Source: Actinomycetes bacterium
Lineage (GTDB): Bacteria; Actinomycetota; Acidimicrobiia; Acidimicrobiales; RAAP-2
Assembly (NCBI GenBank): GCA_021823525.1
Contig: JAKANY010000006.1
Location: forward strand, 24,734-88,733
Direction of reading: 5' to 3'
DNA length: 64,000 bases
Below are positions 33,792 through 42,056 of the stretch, in pieces. The translations under genes and the position numbers were made by a program. The stretch's first letter is position 1; every line of letters starts with the position of its first letter. The notes beneath the pieces were generated by a model. It searched no databases and was not told where the DNA came from. It was given only the letters and a program-made list of their open reading frames with translations.

Positions 33792-35489
33792 ATGTCGACC
33801 CCGACCGAGGAGTTCCGGGCGGCTCGCGATGAGTTGCTGGCACTGCGCGAGGACTACGACGCCGCGCGCGCGAGGTTCCGCTGGCCCCGCCCCGCGACGT
33901 TCAACTTCGCGCGTGACTGGTTCGACGCGGTCCTGGCCACCGAGCAGCGCGACCAGCCCGGACTGGTCGTCATCGAAGAGGACGGGTCGGCGACGAGTTC
34001 CACCTTCGGCGAGTTGTCCGAACGCTCCCACCGCCTCGCCAGCTGGCTGCGCGATCACGGGGTCACTCCGGGCATGCGCGTCCTCGTGCTGCTGGGCAAC
34101 CAGGTCGAGCTGTGGGAGACGACGCTCGCCCTGCTGCAGCTGGGGGCGGTGATGATCCCGGCGACGACCCTGCTCACGTCGAGCGACCTGCAGGACCGCA
34201 TCGATCGGGCGAGCGCTGGCGCCGTGATCGCGCGCACCGACGTGACCGCGCGCTTCGCCAGCGTCGCGGGAAGCTACGTGCGCGTCGCCGTGGGCGGCGC
34301 GGCGGAGGGCTGGCTCGACTACGCCGACGCCGCCACGGCGAGCGCCGACTTCACGCCCGAGGCGCCGAGTGCCGCCGACGACCCATTCCTCATCTACTTC
34401 ACGTCGGGCACGACGGCCCTGCCCAAGATGGTCGGCCACACCCACATCAGCTACCCGATCGGACACCTGTCGACCATGTACTGGATCGGCATCCAGCCCG
34501 GCGACGTGCACTTGAACATCTCCAGCCCGGGGTGGGCCAAGCACGCCTGGTCGAGCATGTTCGCACCCTGGATCGCCGGGGCGACGATCGCGGTCTACAA
34601 CTACGCGCGCTTCGACGCGCGAGCGATGCTCGACGTGCTGGCCCGCCAGCGCGTGACCACCTTCTGCGCGCCGCCCACCGTCTGGCGCATGCTCATCCAG
34701 CAGGACCTGGCCAGCGTCACGACGAGCGTGCGCGAGCTGGCCAGCGCCGGCGAGCCCCTCAACGCCGAGGTCATCGAGGCGGTGCAGCGCGCCTGGGGGA
34801 TCACCATCCGCGACGGCTTCGGCCAGACCGAGACGACGGTGCAGGTGGGCAACTCGCCCGGGCAGCCGGTGGTGCCGGGCTCCATGGGCCGACCCATCCC
34901 CGGCTACACGATCGAGCTGGTCGACCCCATCACCGGCGAGGTCGGCGACGACGGCGAGATCTGCGTCGCGGTCGACCCGGAGCGCCCGGTCGGGCTCATG
35001 GCGGGCTACCGGTCCTCGACGGGGCCCGACGAGGAGCGCAACGCCGTGGCCTTCGCGGGCGGGCGCTACCACACGGGGGACATCGCCCATCGCGACGAGA
35101 GCGGCTACATCACCTACGTGGGGCGCTCCGACGACGTCTTCAAGGCCAGCGACTACCGCATCAGCCCCTTCGAGCTCGAGAGCGTGCTCATCGAGCACCC
35201 GGCGGTCGGCGAGGCGGCGGTCGTGCCGGCGCCCGACGCCATGCGCCTGGCCGTGCCCAAGGCCTACGTGGCACTGGTCGCGGGCTACGAGCCGAGCGCC
35301 GACCTGGCGCGCGACATCCTGGCCTACGCGCGCGACCACCTCGCGCCCTACAAGCGCGTGCGTCGCCTCGAGTTCGCCGAGCTGCCCAAGACCATCAGCG
35401 GCAAGATCCGCCGCGTCGACCTGCGCACGGCCGAGGAGACCCGCGAGGGCCGGGCACCCGGCGAGTACCGCGAGGAGGACTTCGCCTGA
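33792..35489 (+). CDS. AMP-forming acyl-CoA synthetase (medium-chain/AcsM-like)
   Basis: A 565-residue ANL-superfamily enzyme that adenylates a carboxylic acid and transfers it to CoA. Motifs: YFTSGTTALPKM (P-loop-like, about residue 200), DGFGQTE (A5), YHTGDIAHRDESGYITYVGRSDDVFK hinge region, and C-terminal LPKTISGKIRR with the adenylation Lys. SSPGWAKHAWSS resembles medium-chain acyl-CoA/benzoate synthetases rather than acetate enzymes. AAGGAG before the ATG sets the start. A strong hairpin lies just after the stop. The exact acid is not predictable. Confidence 0.9.
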   Translation: MSTPTEEFRAARDELLALREDYDAARARFRWPRPATFNFARDWFDAVLATEQRDQPGLVVIEEDGSATSSTFGELSERSHRLASWLRDHGVTPGMRVLVLLGNQVELWETTLALLQLGAVMIPATTLLTSSDLQDRIDRASAGAVIARTDVTARFASVAGSYVRVAVGGAAEGWLDYADAATASADFTPEAPSAADDPFLIYFTSGTTALPKMVGHTHISYPIGHLSTMYWIGIQPGDVHLNISSPGWAKHAWSSMFAPWIAGATIAVYNYARFDARAMLDVLARQRVTTFCAPPTVWRMLIQQDLASVTTSVRELASAGEPLNAEVIEAVQRAWGITIRDGFGQTETTVQVGNSPGQPVVPGSMGRPIPGYTIELVDPITGEVGDDGEICVAVDPERPVGLMAGYRSSTGPDEERNAVAFAGGRYHTGDIAHRDESGYITYVGRSDDVFKASDYRISPFELESVLIEHPAVGEAAVVPAPDAMRLAVPKAYVALVAGYEPSADLARDILAYARDHLAPYKRVRRLEFAELPKTISGKIRRVDLRTAEETREGRAPGEYREEDFA

Positions 35490-35495
35490 GCGGGG

Positions 35496-35514
35496 CCCGG
35501 CGCGCGGCGCCGGG
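35496..35514 (+). terminator. Strong GC hairpin after the acyl-CoA synthetase
   Basis: CCCGGCGC (35496-35503) pairs perfectly with GCGCCGGG (35507-35514) across a three-base loop, seven bases after the stop. There is no U-tract, as often in high-GC genomes, so it may terminate, pause or protect the 3' end. Confidence 0.5.
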
Positions 35515-35538
35515 ACGGCACGGAAAGAGGAGGGGGAG

Positions 35539-36327
35539 ATGACTGACGAGAGGCACGACCCACCGGCGTTCGCCGACACCGGGGCGACCGGGGTGGCCCA
35601 CCGGATCCTGGGCACGACGATGCCGGTTCTCGAGGTCCAGCTCCAGCCGGGCCAGGCGGTGGTCTCCCAGGGCGGTGAGCTGTCCTGGATGAGCCCCAAC
35701 GTCACGCTGACCACCGCGACCGGCGGGGCCGGCGGGTCCGGGGTGCTCGGCGTGCTCAAGCGCGTGGCGGCGGGCGGCACGGTCTTCCTGACGCGCTACG
35801 AGGCCCAGGGCGCCGCGGCGAGTGTGGCCTTCGCGGCCAAGATGCCTGGGCACATCCGTCCTGTCGCGGTCGACGCGCAGCACGAGTACCTGGTGTCGCG
35901 CCACGGCTTCCTCGCGGCGACTGCCGACGTGACCCTGGCGCTCGGCTTCCAGCAGCGCCTCGGGGCGGGCATCTTCTCGGGCAACGGCTTCCTGCTCCAG
36001 CGCATCGCCGGCCAGGGGACGGCCTGGGTCGAGCTCTCGGGCGAGCTGACGACCTACACCCTGGGCGCGGGCGAGTCGTTCCTCGTGCACCCGGGCCACA
36101 TCGGGCTCTTCGACGCGTCGGTCACCTTGGACATCCAGATGGTCAAGGGGATCAAGAACATCATCTTCGGGGCCGAGACCCTCTTCCTCGCCCGGCTCAC
36201 GGGTCCCGGGACCGTCTACCTCCAGAGCCTGACCCTGCCGGGGCTGGCTCAGTCCCTGGGACCGTACCTGGCGACGGGCGAGGGAGGCAAGACCGGATTC
36301 GGGGGTCTTCCCTTCAACATCGGCTAG
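35539..36327 (+). CDS. AIM24 family protein
   Basis: A 262-residue protein matching the AIM24/TIGR00266 beta-rich family: PGQAVVSQGGELSWMSPNVTL, then FLTRYEAQG, GFLAATADVTLALGFQQRL, GNGFLLQRIAGQGTAWVELSGEL and LFLARLTGPGTVYLQSL near the end. Bacterial members have no established biochemical role; the yeast namesake affects mitochondrial membranes. AGAGGAGGGGGAG precedes the ATG as a very strong SD. It lies between hairpins and separates the acyl-CoA synthetase from the carboxyltransferase. Confidence 0.88.
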   Translation: MTDERHDPPAFADTGATGVAHRILGTTMPVLEVQLQPGQAVVSQGGELSWMSPNVTLTTATGGAGGSGVLGVLKRVAAGGTVFLTRYEAQGAAASVAFAAKMPGHIRPVAVDAQHEYLVSRHGFLAATADVTLALGFQQRLGAGIFSGNGFLLQRIAGQGTAWVELSGELTTYTLGAGESFLVHPGHIGLFDASVTLDIQMVKGIKNIIFGAETLFLARLTGPGTVYLQSLTLPGLAQSLGPYLATGEGGKTGFGGLPFNIG

Positions 36328-36329
36328 GG

Positions 36330-36348
36330 CGCGGGCCGGACGCCCGCG
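36330..36348 (+). terminator. Hairpin between AIM24 and the carboxyltransferase gene
   Basis: CGCGGGC (36330-36336) pairs with GCCCGCG (36342-36348) around a five-base loop, immediately after the AIM24 stop. No U-tract follows; a -10-like box for the next gene begins 12 bases later. Confidence 0.4.
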
Positions 36349-36360
36349 AAGGGCGTCGCG

Positions 36361-36366
36361 TAGAGT
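36361..36366 (+). promoter_or_regulatory. -10-like TAGAGT box
   Basis: TAGAGT ends only eight bases before the ATG of the carboxyltransferase gene. If used, transcription would start at or next to the ATG, giving a nearly leaderless mRNA, which is common in actinobacteria. Confidence 0.3.
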
Positions 36367-36374
36367 GGGATCCC

Positions 36375-38264
36375 ATGCCAGACAGCACGGGCTCACCCGA
36401 GCCCCGACCCGAGGACGAGCTTGACGCGACGCTCTTCGGCGAGGGCTACCCCGTCGGGCTGCCGGTCCACGAGCAGGCGGTCGAGCCGCACCTGCGCAAC
36501 CGGCGCACCGTCCACATCCCCGCGCAGCTGCAGCTGCTCCAGGAGCTGGTGCACTTCAAGCCCAGCCACAGCCGCTGGCGCATCACCAAGGACCTGGTCG
36601 GCCTGGTGCGCCGCGGCCACGGTGGCGAGACCGACGAGTCCTACTTCGACAAGCTGCGCCGCGAGGCGCGCCACGGCAAGACGGAGTCCTCCACCTACGG
36701 GATGGCGACCCTGGAGGACCGGCCCATCGTCCTGTACGCGATGAACTGGGACTTCTTCGCCGGTTCGCTCGGCGTGATCTCGGGCGAGGTCTTCCAGCAG
36801 GCGGCGGACCTGGCCTCGAGCAAGCACCTGCCGCTCGTCGCCGTGTACGCGAGCAGCGGCGTGCGCCAGCACGAGAACTTCGCCGGTCTGACCCAGATGA
36901 CCCGCATGGTCGAGGCCATTCGCGTCTACAAGGAGCGGGTGAGCCTGCCCCACGTGGCCGTGCTGCTGGGCAACGTCTGGGGCGGGGTCTCGGCGAGCGC
37001 GGTGCCCAACGCCGACCTCATCGTCGCCACCTCGGGCACGAACTTCGGGTTCGCCGGCCCCAACGTGATCGAGGCCTTCGAGGGTACGGCCGTCCCCTCG
37101 ACCTCCCAGAGTGCCGAGGCCAACCTGCTGGATCGCAACATTGACGCGGTGCTGCCCGACGTCGCCGAGCTGGTCGGCTACCTGGGGAGCGTCTACGCGA
37201 CGAGCGCCCCGGCCGACAAGCGTCCCGAGCTCACCCGCGAGACCGGGTCCCTGATCCACAACGTGACGGCGGTCGACCAGCGGCGCGTCTTCGCCTTCGG
37301 CGCGACGGGCATCCACGGCCCGCGCTTCGACGACGTGACGGGCGCGCCCGCGCTGGTGCCAGCCGCCCACCGGCCCCCGGTGCCCGCCGACCGCGCCGAC
37401 GCCCTGCTCGAGCAGTACCAGGACCTGATCGTCGACGCCAACCGCGTCGACCTCGAGTTCCTCGTGCGCTACGCCTTCACCGGCTCGGTCGCCCTCTACA
37501 ACCACGTCCAGGAGCCGGGGCTGCGCCACTACCCGGCGATCGTGGCCGCCCTCGCGCGCCTCGGGCCCCAGCCCTTCCTGGTCGTGGGTACCCAGCCCTC
37601 CTACCAGCGCGTCGGCGACGCCGTCATCAAGCGGCCGGCCAACCCGGGTCCCGAGGACTTCGCCTACCTGCACCGCGTCCTGGAGGTCGGTGCGCGCCTC
37701 GGCCTGCCGGCACTCTTCGTGACCGACACCCTGGGGGCCAAGCCCACCCTCGAGAGCGAGCGCCGGGGCCAGTCGCGCCTGATCGCGCGCTCGATCCTGC
37801 GCGGCATCGACTACCCGCACCTGGCGATCTCGCTGGTGGCGGGGGCGCTCGGCAGCGGGGGCGGACTCGCGACGACCCCGATGGCCGACCACGTGATGAT
37901 GCTCGAGCGCGCCATGGCCTACGTCGCCGAGCCCCGCTCGGCGGCCTCCATCCTCTACAAGACGCCGAGCCCCAGCCGCGATCAGGTCAAGATGACCCTG
38001 GCGACGATGCGCTCGACCGCGGCCGACCAGCTCGAGTTCGGCCTCATCGACGAGGTCGTGCCCGAGGACCCCAACCCCTTCGTCACCGCCGAGAACGTCC
38101 ACCGCGCGGTGCTCGCGGCCTTTGTGGAGCTGCGCGAGCTCTCGGGGCGCAAGCTGCGCGGCCGGCGCCACGACCGTATCCGCGCGCTGCGCGCCTTCGA
38201 CATCATCGATGAGGGCGTCGCTGAGGCTTCCGCCGACGGCGGCGCGGAGGGCGAAGGCGCTTAG
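36375..38264 (+). CDS. Fused acyl-CoA carboxylase carboxyltransferase (AccD-AccA type)
   Basis: A 629-residue protein holding both carboxyltransferase halves. The beta-like half (about 60-290) has FFAGSLGVISGEVFQQAADLA and NVWGGVSASAVPNADLIVATSGTNFGFAGP; the alpha-like half (about 340-605) has LFVTDTLGAKPTLESERRGQS and GSGGGLATTPMADHVMMLERA. The AccD zinc finger is absent and the usual SGGARMQE reads SSGVRQHE, so the acyl substrate may differ from acetyl-CoA. It would need a biotin carrier and biotin carboxylase encoded elsewhere. It overlaps the convergent lipoprotein gene by four bases. Confidence 0.87.
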   Translation: MPDSTGSPEPRPEDELDATLFGEGYPVGLPVHEQAVEPHLRNRRTVHIPAQLQLLQELVHFKPSHSRWRITKDLVGLVRRGHGGETDESYFDKLRREARHGKTESSTYGMATLEDRPIVLYAMNWDFFAGSLGVISGEVFQQAADLASSKHLPLVAVYASSGVRQHENFAGLTQMTRMVEAIRVYKERVSLPHVAVLLGNVWGGVSASAVPNADLIVATSGTNFGFAGPNVIEAFEGTAVPSTSQSAEANLLDRNIDAVLPDVAELVGYLGSVYATSAPADKRPELTRETGSLIHNVTAVDQRRVFAFGATGIHGPRFDDVTGAPALVPAAHRPPVPADRADALLEQYQDLIVDANRVDLEFLVRYAFTGSVALYNHVQEPGLRHYPAIVAALARLGPQPFLVVGTQPSYQRVGDAVIKRPANPGPEDFAYLHRVLEVGARLGLPALFVTDTLGAKPTLESERRGQSRLIARSILRGIDYPHLAISLVAGALGSGGGLATTPMADHVMMLERAMAYVAEPRSAASILYKTPSPSRDQVKMTLATMRSTAADQLEFGLIDEVVPEDPNPFVTAENVHRAVLAAFVELRELSGRKLRGRRHDRIRALRAFDIIDEGVAEASADGGAEGEGA

Positions 38265-39397
38265 CCCGCCGCGGTGGTCGTCGTCGTGGTCGGCGGCGCG
38301 ACCGGGGTGACGACCATCGGCGCGCCGCTCGGATAGATCTCGACCCACGTGCGACCCGGTGCCAGGTTGATGCGGTGCCCGGCGGCGTCCAGGAAGATGG
38401 TCGGCGTGCCGGCCGGACCCGCGGTCCACGTGCCCGTGATCATGCGCCCGTTGCGCAGGATGTAGGCGCGCCCCGAGTTGTCCAGGATGTGGGACTCGGC
38501 CTCGAGCCCACCCTGGCTGTTCTCGACCCACGGCCCGTAGGTGATGGACACGTCCTGGACGATGACGTTCTGGGCTTGGTTCTGGACGCCGTCGGCGAGG
38601 ATGTCGGGGACGATGTCGGGCGCGCTGAGGGACCCGTCGTTGTAGAAGCGCAGCCAGGTCCCCGTCGTCGCGTCCCAGCGCCAGTAGATGTTCGAGGTGA
38701 CCGACCAGTCCAAGTGCACCTGGCTGACGGCCTCACCGGGCGGGGCGACCTTGGAGAAGGTGAAGATCGGCGTGGGCGCCGTGGCGGGAGCGCTGATCGC
38801 CGACCAGATCGCCTGGGTGGTGGTGTAGGTGTCGTAGGGGGCGTAGCGGCCCGGCGGGTTGGTCTCGAGACCCGGGTGCGTCCCGAGGTCGACGTTCACC
38901 AGCGACGACGCGTTGACGACGGCGAGCACCGGCAGGATGCCCCCCACGTGCACGAACAGGGGGTGGCCCAGCTCACTGAGCATCTGCACGTCGGTCCAGC
39001 GCGCCGAGCGGATCGGGCCGACGAGGCTCGGCGCGTTGCGGCACTGGAACACGGCGGCGTAGCGCGTGATCGACCCCTCGACCTGCTCCTCGAAGACGAT
39101 GTCGGCGTAGTCGAGACCGCTCTGGGGACGCGCCTCGGCGGGAGGAGGTCCAAACGAGTAGTTGTCAACCTTCATGGCGATCGCCGGGCGCTGGGGGACG
39201 ACCCCGCCGGGAGCGGGCGTCCCGGTGAGGGGGCACAGGGCGACCGGTCGGGCCGTCGTCGTCGTGGTGGAGGGGGCGGCGACCGTGGTCGCTGGCGGGT
39301 TGCTCGACCCACAGGCGGCGAGCAGGAGGCCGGACGCGGCGAGGACCACGATCCCGGCCAGGGCTCGGCGCGGCCGGGAGAGAGGCGCGGGGGGCAC
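38261..39397 (-). CDS. DUF3048 domain lipoprotein
   Basis: A 378-residue exported lipoprotein. The signal ends in the lipobox LLLAACGSS with lipidated Cys29, followed by a Pro/Thr linker (run of six Thr). The mature protein matches DUF3048 (YerB-like): AIAMKVDNYSFGPPPAEARPQSGLDYADIVFEEQVEGSITRYAAVFQ-type core, then GPIRSAR and the C-terminal DUF3048_C part with GTW and WVEIYP. Another Thr run closes the protein. It is anchored on the outer face of the membrane; function is unknown. Start is GTG. Confidence 0.87.
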   Translation of the reverse strand: MPPAPLSRPRRALAGIVVLAASGLLLAACGSSNPPATTVAAPSTTTTTARPVALCPLTGTPAPGGVVPQRPAIAMKVDNYSFGPPPAEARPQSGLDYADIVFEEQVEGSITRYAAVFQCRNAPSLVGPIRSARWTDVQMLSELGHPLFVHVGGILPVLAVVNASSLVNVDLGTHPGLETNPPGRYAPYDTYTTTQAIWSAISAPATAPTPIFTFSKVAPPGEAVSQVHLDWSVTSNIYWRWDATTGTWLRFYNDGSLSAPDIVPDILADGVQNQAQNVIVQDVSITYGPWVENSQGGLEAESHILDNSGRAYILRNGRMITGTWTAGPAGTPTIFLDAAGHRINLAPGRTWVEIYPSGAPMVVTPVAPPTTTTTTAAG

Positions 39398-39454
39398 GCT
39401 GAGAGTCTCTCACGACGCGGCGCGCGATCGGCGGCACCCCGTGCGGCGCCTGGG

Positions 39455-39460
39455 TACGCT
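39455..39460 (+). promoter_or_regulatory. -10-like TACGCT box
   Basis: TACGCT lies 42 bases before mscL and about 58 bases from the divergent lipoprotein start, in the shared 105-base spacer. No clear -35 partner. Confidence 0.25.
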
Positions 39461-39502
39461 TCGCGCAGGGCCCGCATCCGCGCGCCCGACAAGGGAGGAT
39501 CC

Positions 39503-39928
39503 GTGAAGGGATTCAAGAACTTCCTGATGCAAGGCGAGCTCATCGTGATCGCCGTGGGCCTGGTCGTGGCCCTGGCGTTCTCGACGCTCATCAAGGCCTT
39601 CACCGACTCGATCATCACGCCGCTCGTGAACGCCGCCGAGCCCGGCAACGCCACCACGGGGCTCGGCTGGACGGTGCACGGTCAGGTCATCGCGGTGGGC
39701 GCGTTCATCTCGGCGATCGTCTACTTCCTGATCTTCATGATGGTGATCTACTTCGCGCTGGTCGTGCCGTACCGCTCGTACATGGCGCGCGCCGGGCGCA
39801 CCGTGTTCGGCGCGCCCGCGCCCGCACCGCCGGTCAAGACCTGCCCGAAGTGCCTGTCGGCCGACATCCCGGTCGCGGCGACCAAGTGCAAGTACTGCGC
39901 GAGCGACCTCGAGGTCGCCGCGAGCTGA
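39503..39928 (+). CDS. mscL: MscL-type mechanosensitive channel with C-terminal zinc ribbon
   Basis: A 141-residue protein. FKNFLMQGELIVIAVGLVVALAFSTLIKAFTDSIITPLV is the MscL N-terminal helix and first pore helix, with the Gly-poor packing face AVGLVVALAF; a short loop leads to the second membrane helix AVGAFISAIVYFLIFMMVIYFALVVP. The usual charged C-terminal helix is replaced by a Pro/Ala linker and a rubredoxin-like knuckle CPKC...CKYC (Cys 114, 117, 129, 132). The channel releases solutes on hypo-osmotic shock; the zinc ribbon could sense or recruit. GTG start follows AAGGGAGGA. Confidence 0.85.
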   Translation: MKGFKNFLMQGELIVIAVGLVVALAFSTLIKAFTDSIITPLVNAAEPGNATTGLGWTVHGQVIAVGAFISAIVYFLIFMMVIYFALVVPYRSYMARAGRTVFGAPAPAPPVKTCPKCLSADIPVAATKCKYCASDLEVAAS

Positions 39929-39938
39929 CGCGGTCGGT

Positions 39939-41954
39939 CTACTTGGCGATCACCGAGCGCGGGGCCTCCGTGAGGTGGTGCGGCGCGACCGTCGCGCGTC
40001 CCCGCCCTCCCGTGAGGCGGCGCAGGTCGAGGCCGTAGCGCAGCAGCTCGGCCTCGGGCACGTGCGCATCGATGACCGCGTCGCCCTCGTCGGACTGGGT
40101 CGTGCCGATGACCCGGCCCCGTCGGCCCGATAGGTCCGTCAGGACGTCGCCGAGGGTCTCGGCGGGCACCGTCGCCACGACCGCCATGATGCGCTCGAGC
40201 ACGATCGTGCCCACCTGCTCGACGGCCCCGCGCACGGCGAAGGATCCGGCCGTCTCGAAGGCCGCCTCGGAGGAGTCGACGCTGTGGGCCTTGCCGTCGA
40301 AGAGCGTGGCGCGCAGGCCCACCACCGGGAAGCCGTTGGGGCCGCCGTGGGACATCGCCTTCTCGATGCCCGAGCGCACCGCCCCGATGTACTGGCGGGG
40401 CACCGATCCCCCGACGACCTCGTCGACGAACTCGAAGGGAAGCGTCGGCTCCAGCGGCTCGAAGCGGACGTTGACGACGGCGAACTGGCCGTGACCGCCC
40501 GTCTGCTTCTTGAGCCGGCCCTCGACCGTGACGGACTTAGTGATGGTCTCGAACAGCGGCACCGGAGGCGGGGCGGTCGCGATCTCGACGTTGAAGCGGC
40601 GCTTGGCCCGCTCCAGGGTGACCTGGAGGTGCATCTCGCCCGCGAAGGTCGCGACCAGCTGGCGTGCGACCGGGTCGAGGTGCATGGTCAGGGCCACGTC
40701 CTCCTCGGCGAGCCTCTGGAGGGCGGTGGCCACCTTGTCGTCATCGGGTCCCGACACCGCGAGCGTCATTGCCGGCACCGCCGCCGGCCCGGGGACCGGG
40801 TGGAGGCTTCGCCCGCGGCGGGCCAGGAAGTCGCCGACCTGCACGTGGGCGACCTTGGAGATCGCGACGACGTCGCCGGTCACGGCGCGCTCGACGGGGA
40901 CGAGCTTGGTGCCCAGCAGGTGGCCCAGGCCGTGGAGGCGCTCCTCGGCCTGCGTGCGCGTGTTGACCAGTGTGACGTCGCCCTCGAGGGTTCCCGCGAC
41001 GACCTCGAAGACGACGATGCGCCCGACGTAGGGGTCGACGATGACCTTGAAGGCCCGCAGCACCAGGTCACCGTGGGGATCGCGGGCGAGCTCCACGGGC
41101 TCGCCGGACTCCAGGGCCGGGATGGGACGGCTCTCGGCGATCTCGTCGAGCAGCGTGAGCAGGCGGTCGACGCCGATGGCCCGGGTCGCCGAACCCAGCA
41201 CCACCGGGACGATGCGTCCCTCGGCCATCAGGTGGCCGAGCGTCGACTCGAGCTGGTCGAGATCGGGCTCCTCGCCCTCGAGGTAGCGCTCGGTCAGGCT
41301 GTCGTCGCCGACCACGATCGCCTCGAGCAGGCTCGCGCGCACCCGGCGCTCGCGCTCGGCGAGCTCCTCGGGGACGTGCTCGTGGTGGGCCGGGCCTGAT
41401 CCGTAGCGCAGGGCCTCGTCGGTGAGGAGGTCCACGACGCCGGCGAACGCCTCACCCACGCCGAGGGGAAGCTCCAGGGGCGCGAGCGTCGGCCCGACGA
41501 GCGCCTCGAGCGCGCCGAGCGACGCGTCGAAGTCGGCACGCTCGGCGTCCAGCGCGTTCAGGAAGACCACGACGGGCACTCCGGCCTCGCGGGCCCGGCG
41601 CCACAGCACCGTCGTCTCGGCGGTGACTGGTTCGGCTGCCGTGACCACCAGGACCGCCACGTCGGCGACCTCGAGGGCGTGTTCTACCTCGTGGGCGAAG
41701 TCGGGCTGGCCGGGGGTGTCGAGGACCGTGAGCTTGTCGTCGCCGACCCACGCGGGCGCCATCGTGAGGCTGAGCGAGGTCAGGTGGCGCCGCTCCTCGG
41801 GATCCGTCGCGCCGAGTGTCGTCCCGTCCTCGACGTGGCCCGGACGCTCCAGCGACCCACCCGCGACGGCGAGGGCGTCGAGCAGCGTGGTCTTGCCCAC
41901 GCCGCTGCGCCCCAGCAGCGCGACCGTTCGAGCCTTCGGGTGCTGTGTCGTCAT
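39939..41954 (-). CDS. Elongation factor G-like GTPase (EF-G2/FusA2 type)
   Basis: A 671-residue five-domain EF-G homologue. P-loop GRSGVGKT (15-22) is present, but the switch II motif DTPGHxDF reads DTPGQPDF with Gln83 in place of the catalytic His, and the NKxD guanine motif reads NALD (133-136). Domains II-V follow, including GGHGQFAVVNVRFEPL (domain IV) and a domain V with VVATVPAETLGDVLTDLSGRRGRVIGT. Paralogues of this sort in actinobacteria are distinct from the translational EF-G and often of unknown role. Start ATG at 41952-41954 heads the P-loop domain; a longer upstream frame is rejected. It converges with mscL 10 bases apart. Confidence 0.87.
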   Translation of the reverse strand: MTTQHPKARTVALLGRSGVGKTTLLDALAVAGGSLERPGHVEDGTTLGATDPEERRHLTSLSLTMAPAWVGDDKLTVLDTPGQPDFAHEVEHALEVADVAVLVVTAAEPVTAETTVLWRRAREAGVPVVVFLNALDAERADFDASLGALEALVGPTLAPLELPLGVGEAFAGVVDLLTDEALRYGSGPAHHEHVPEELAERERRVRASLLEAIVVGDDSLTERYLEGEEPDLDQLESTLGHLMAEGRIVPVVLGSATRAIGVDRLLTLLDEIAESRPIPALESGEPVELARDPHGDLVLRAFKVIVDPYVGRIVVFEVVAGTLEGDVTLVNTRTQAEERLHGLGHLLGTKLVPVERAVTGDVVAISKVAHVQVGDFLARRGRSLHPVPGPAAVPAMTLAVSGPDDDKVATALQRLAEEDVALTMHLDPVARQLVATFAGEMHLQVTLERAKRRFNVEIATAPPPVPLFETITKSVTVEGRLKKQTGGHGQFAVVNVRFEPLEPTLPFEFVDEVVGGSVPRQYIGAVRSGIEKAMSHGGPNGFPVVGLRATLFDGKAHSVDSSEAAFETAGSFAVRGAVEQVGTIVLERIMAVVATVPAETLGDVLTDLSGRRGRVIGTTQSDEGDAVIDAHVPEAELLRYGLDLRRLTGGRGRATVAPHHLTEAPRSVIAK

Positions 41955-42056
41955 GGGACCTCGCTTCGCCGGTGCCTGGCTGTCACGGTACTCCGTGTGC
42001 TTGGGCGCGCGTGGCGTTCGGAAATATCCCCGTGACCACTCCTCGCGGTGGACAAG

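Noticed and set aside
33657..35780. Long minus-strand frame opposite the acyl-CoA synthetase
   Set aside because: Composition is His/Arg/Gly-rich GC shadow, no domain, and the plus strand holds a full enzyme with all motifs and an SD.
36393..38531. 712-codon minus-strand frame opposite the carboxyltransferase
   Set aside because: Antisense shadow of a recognised gene in GC-rich DNA; no SD or motif.
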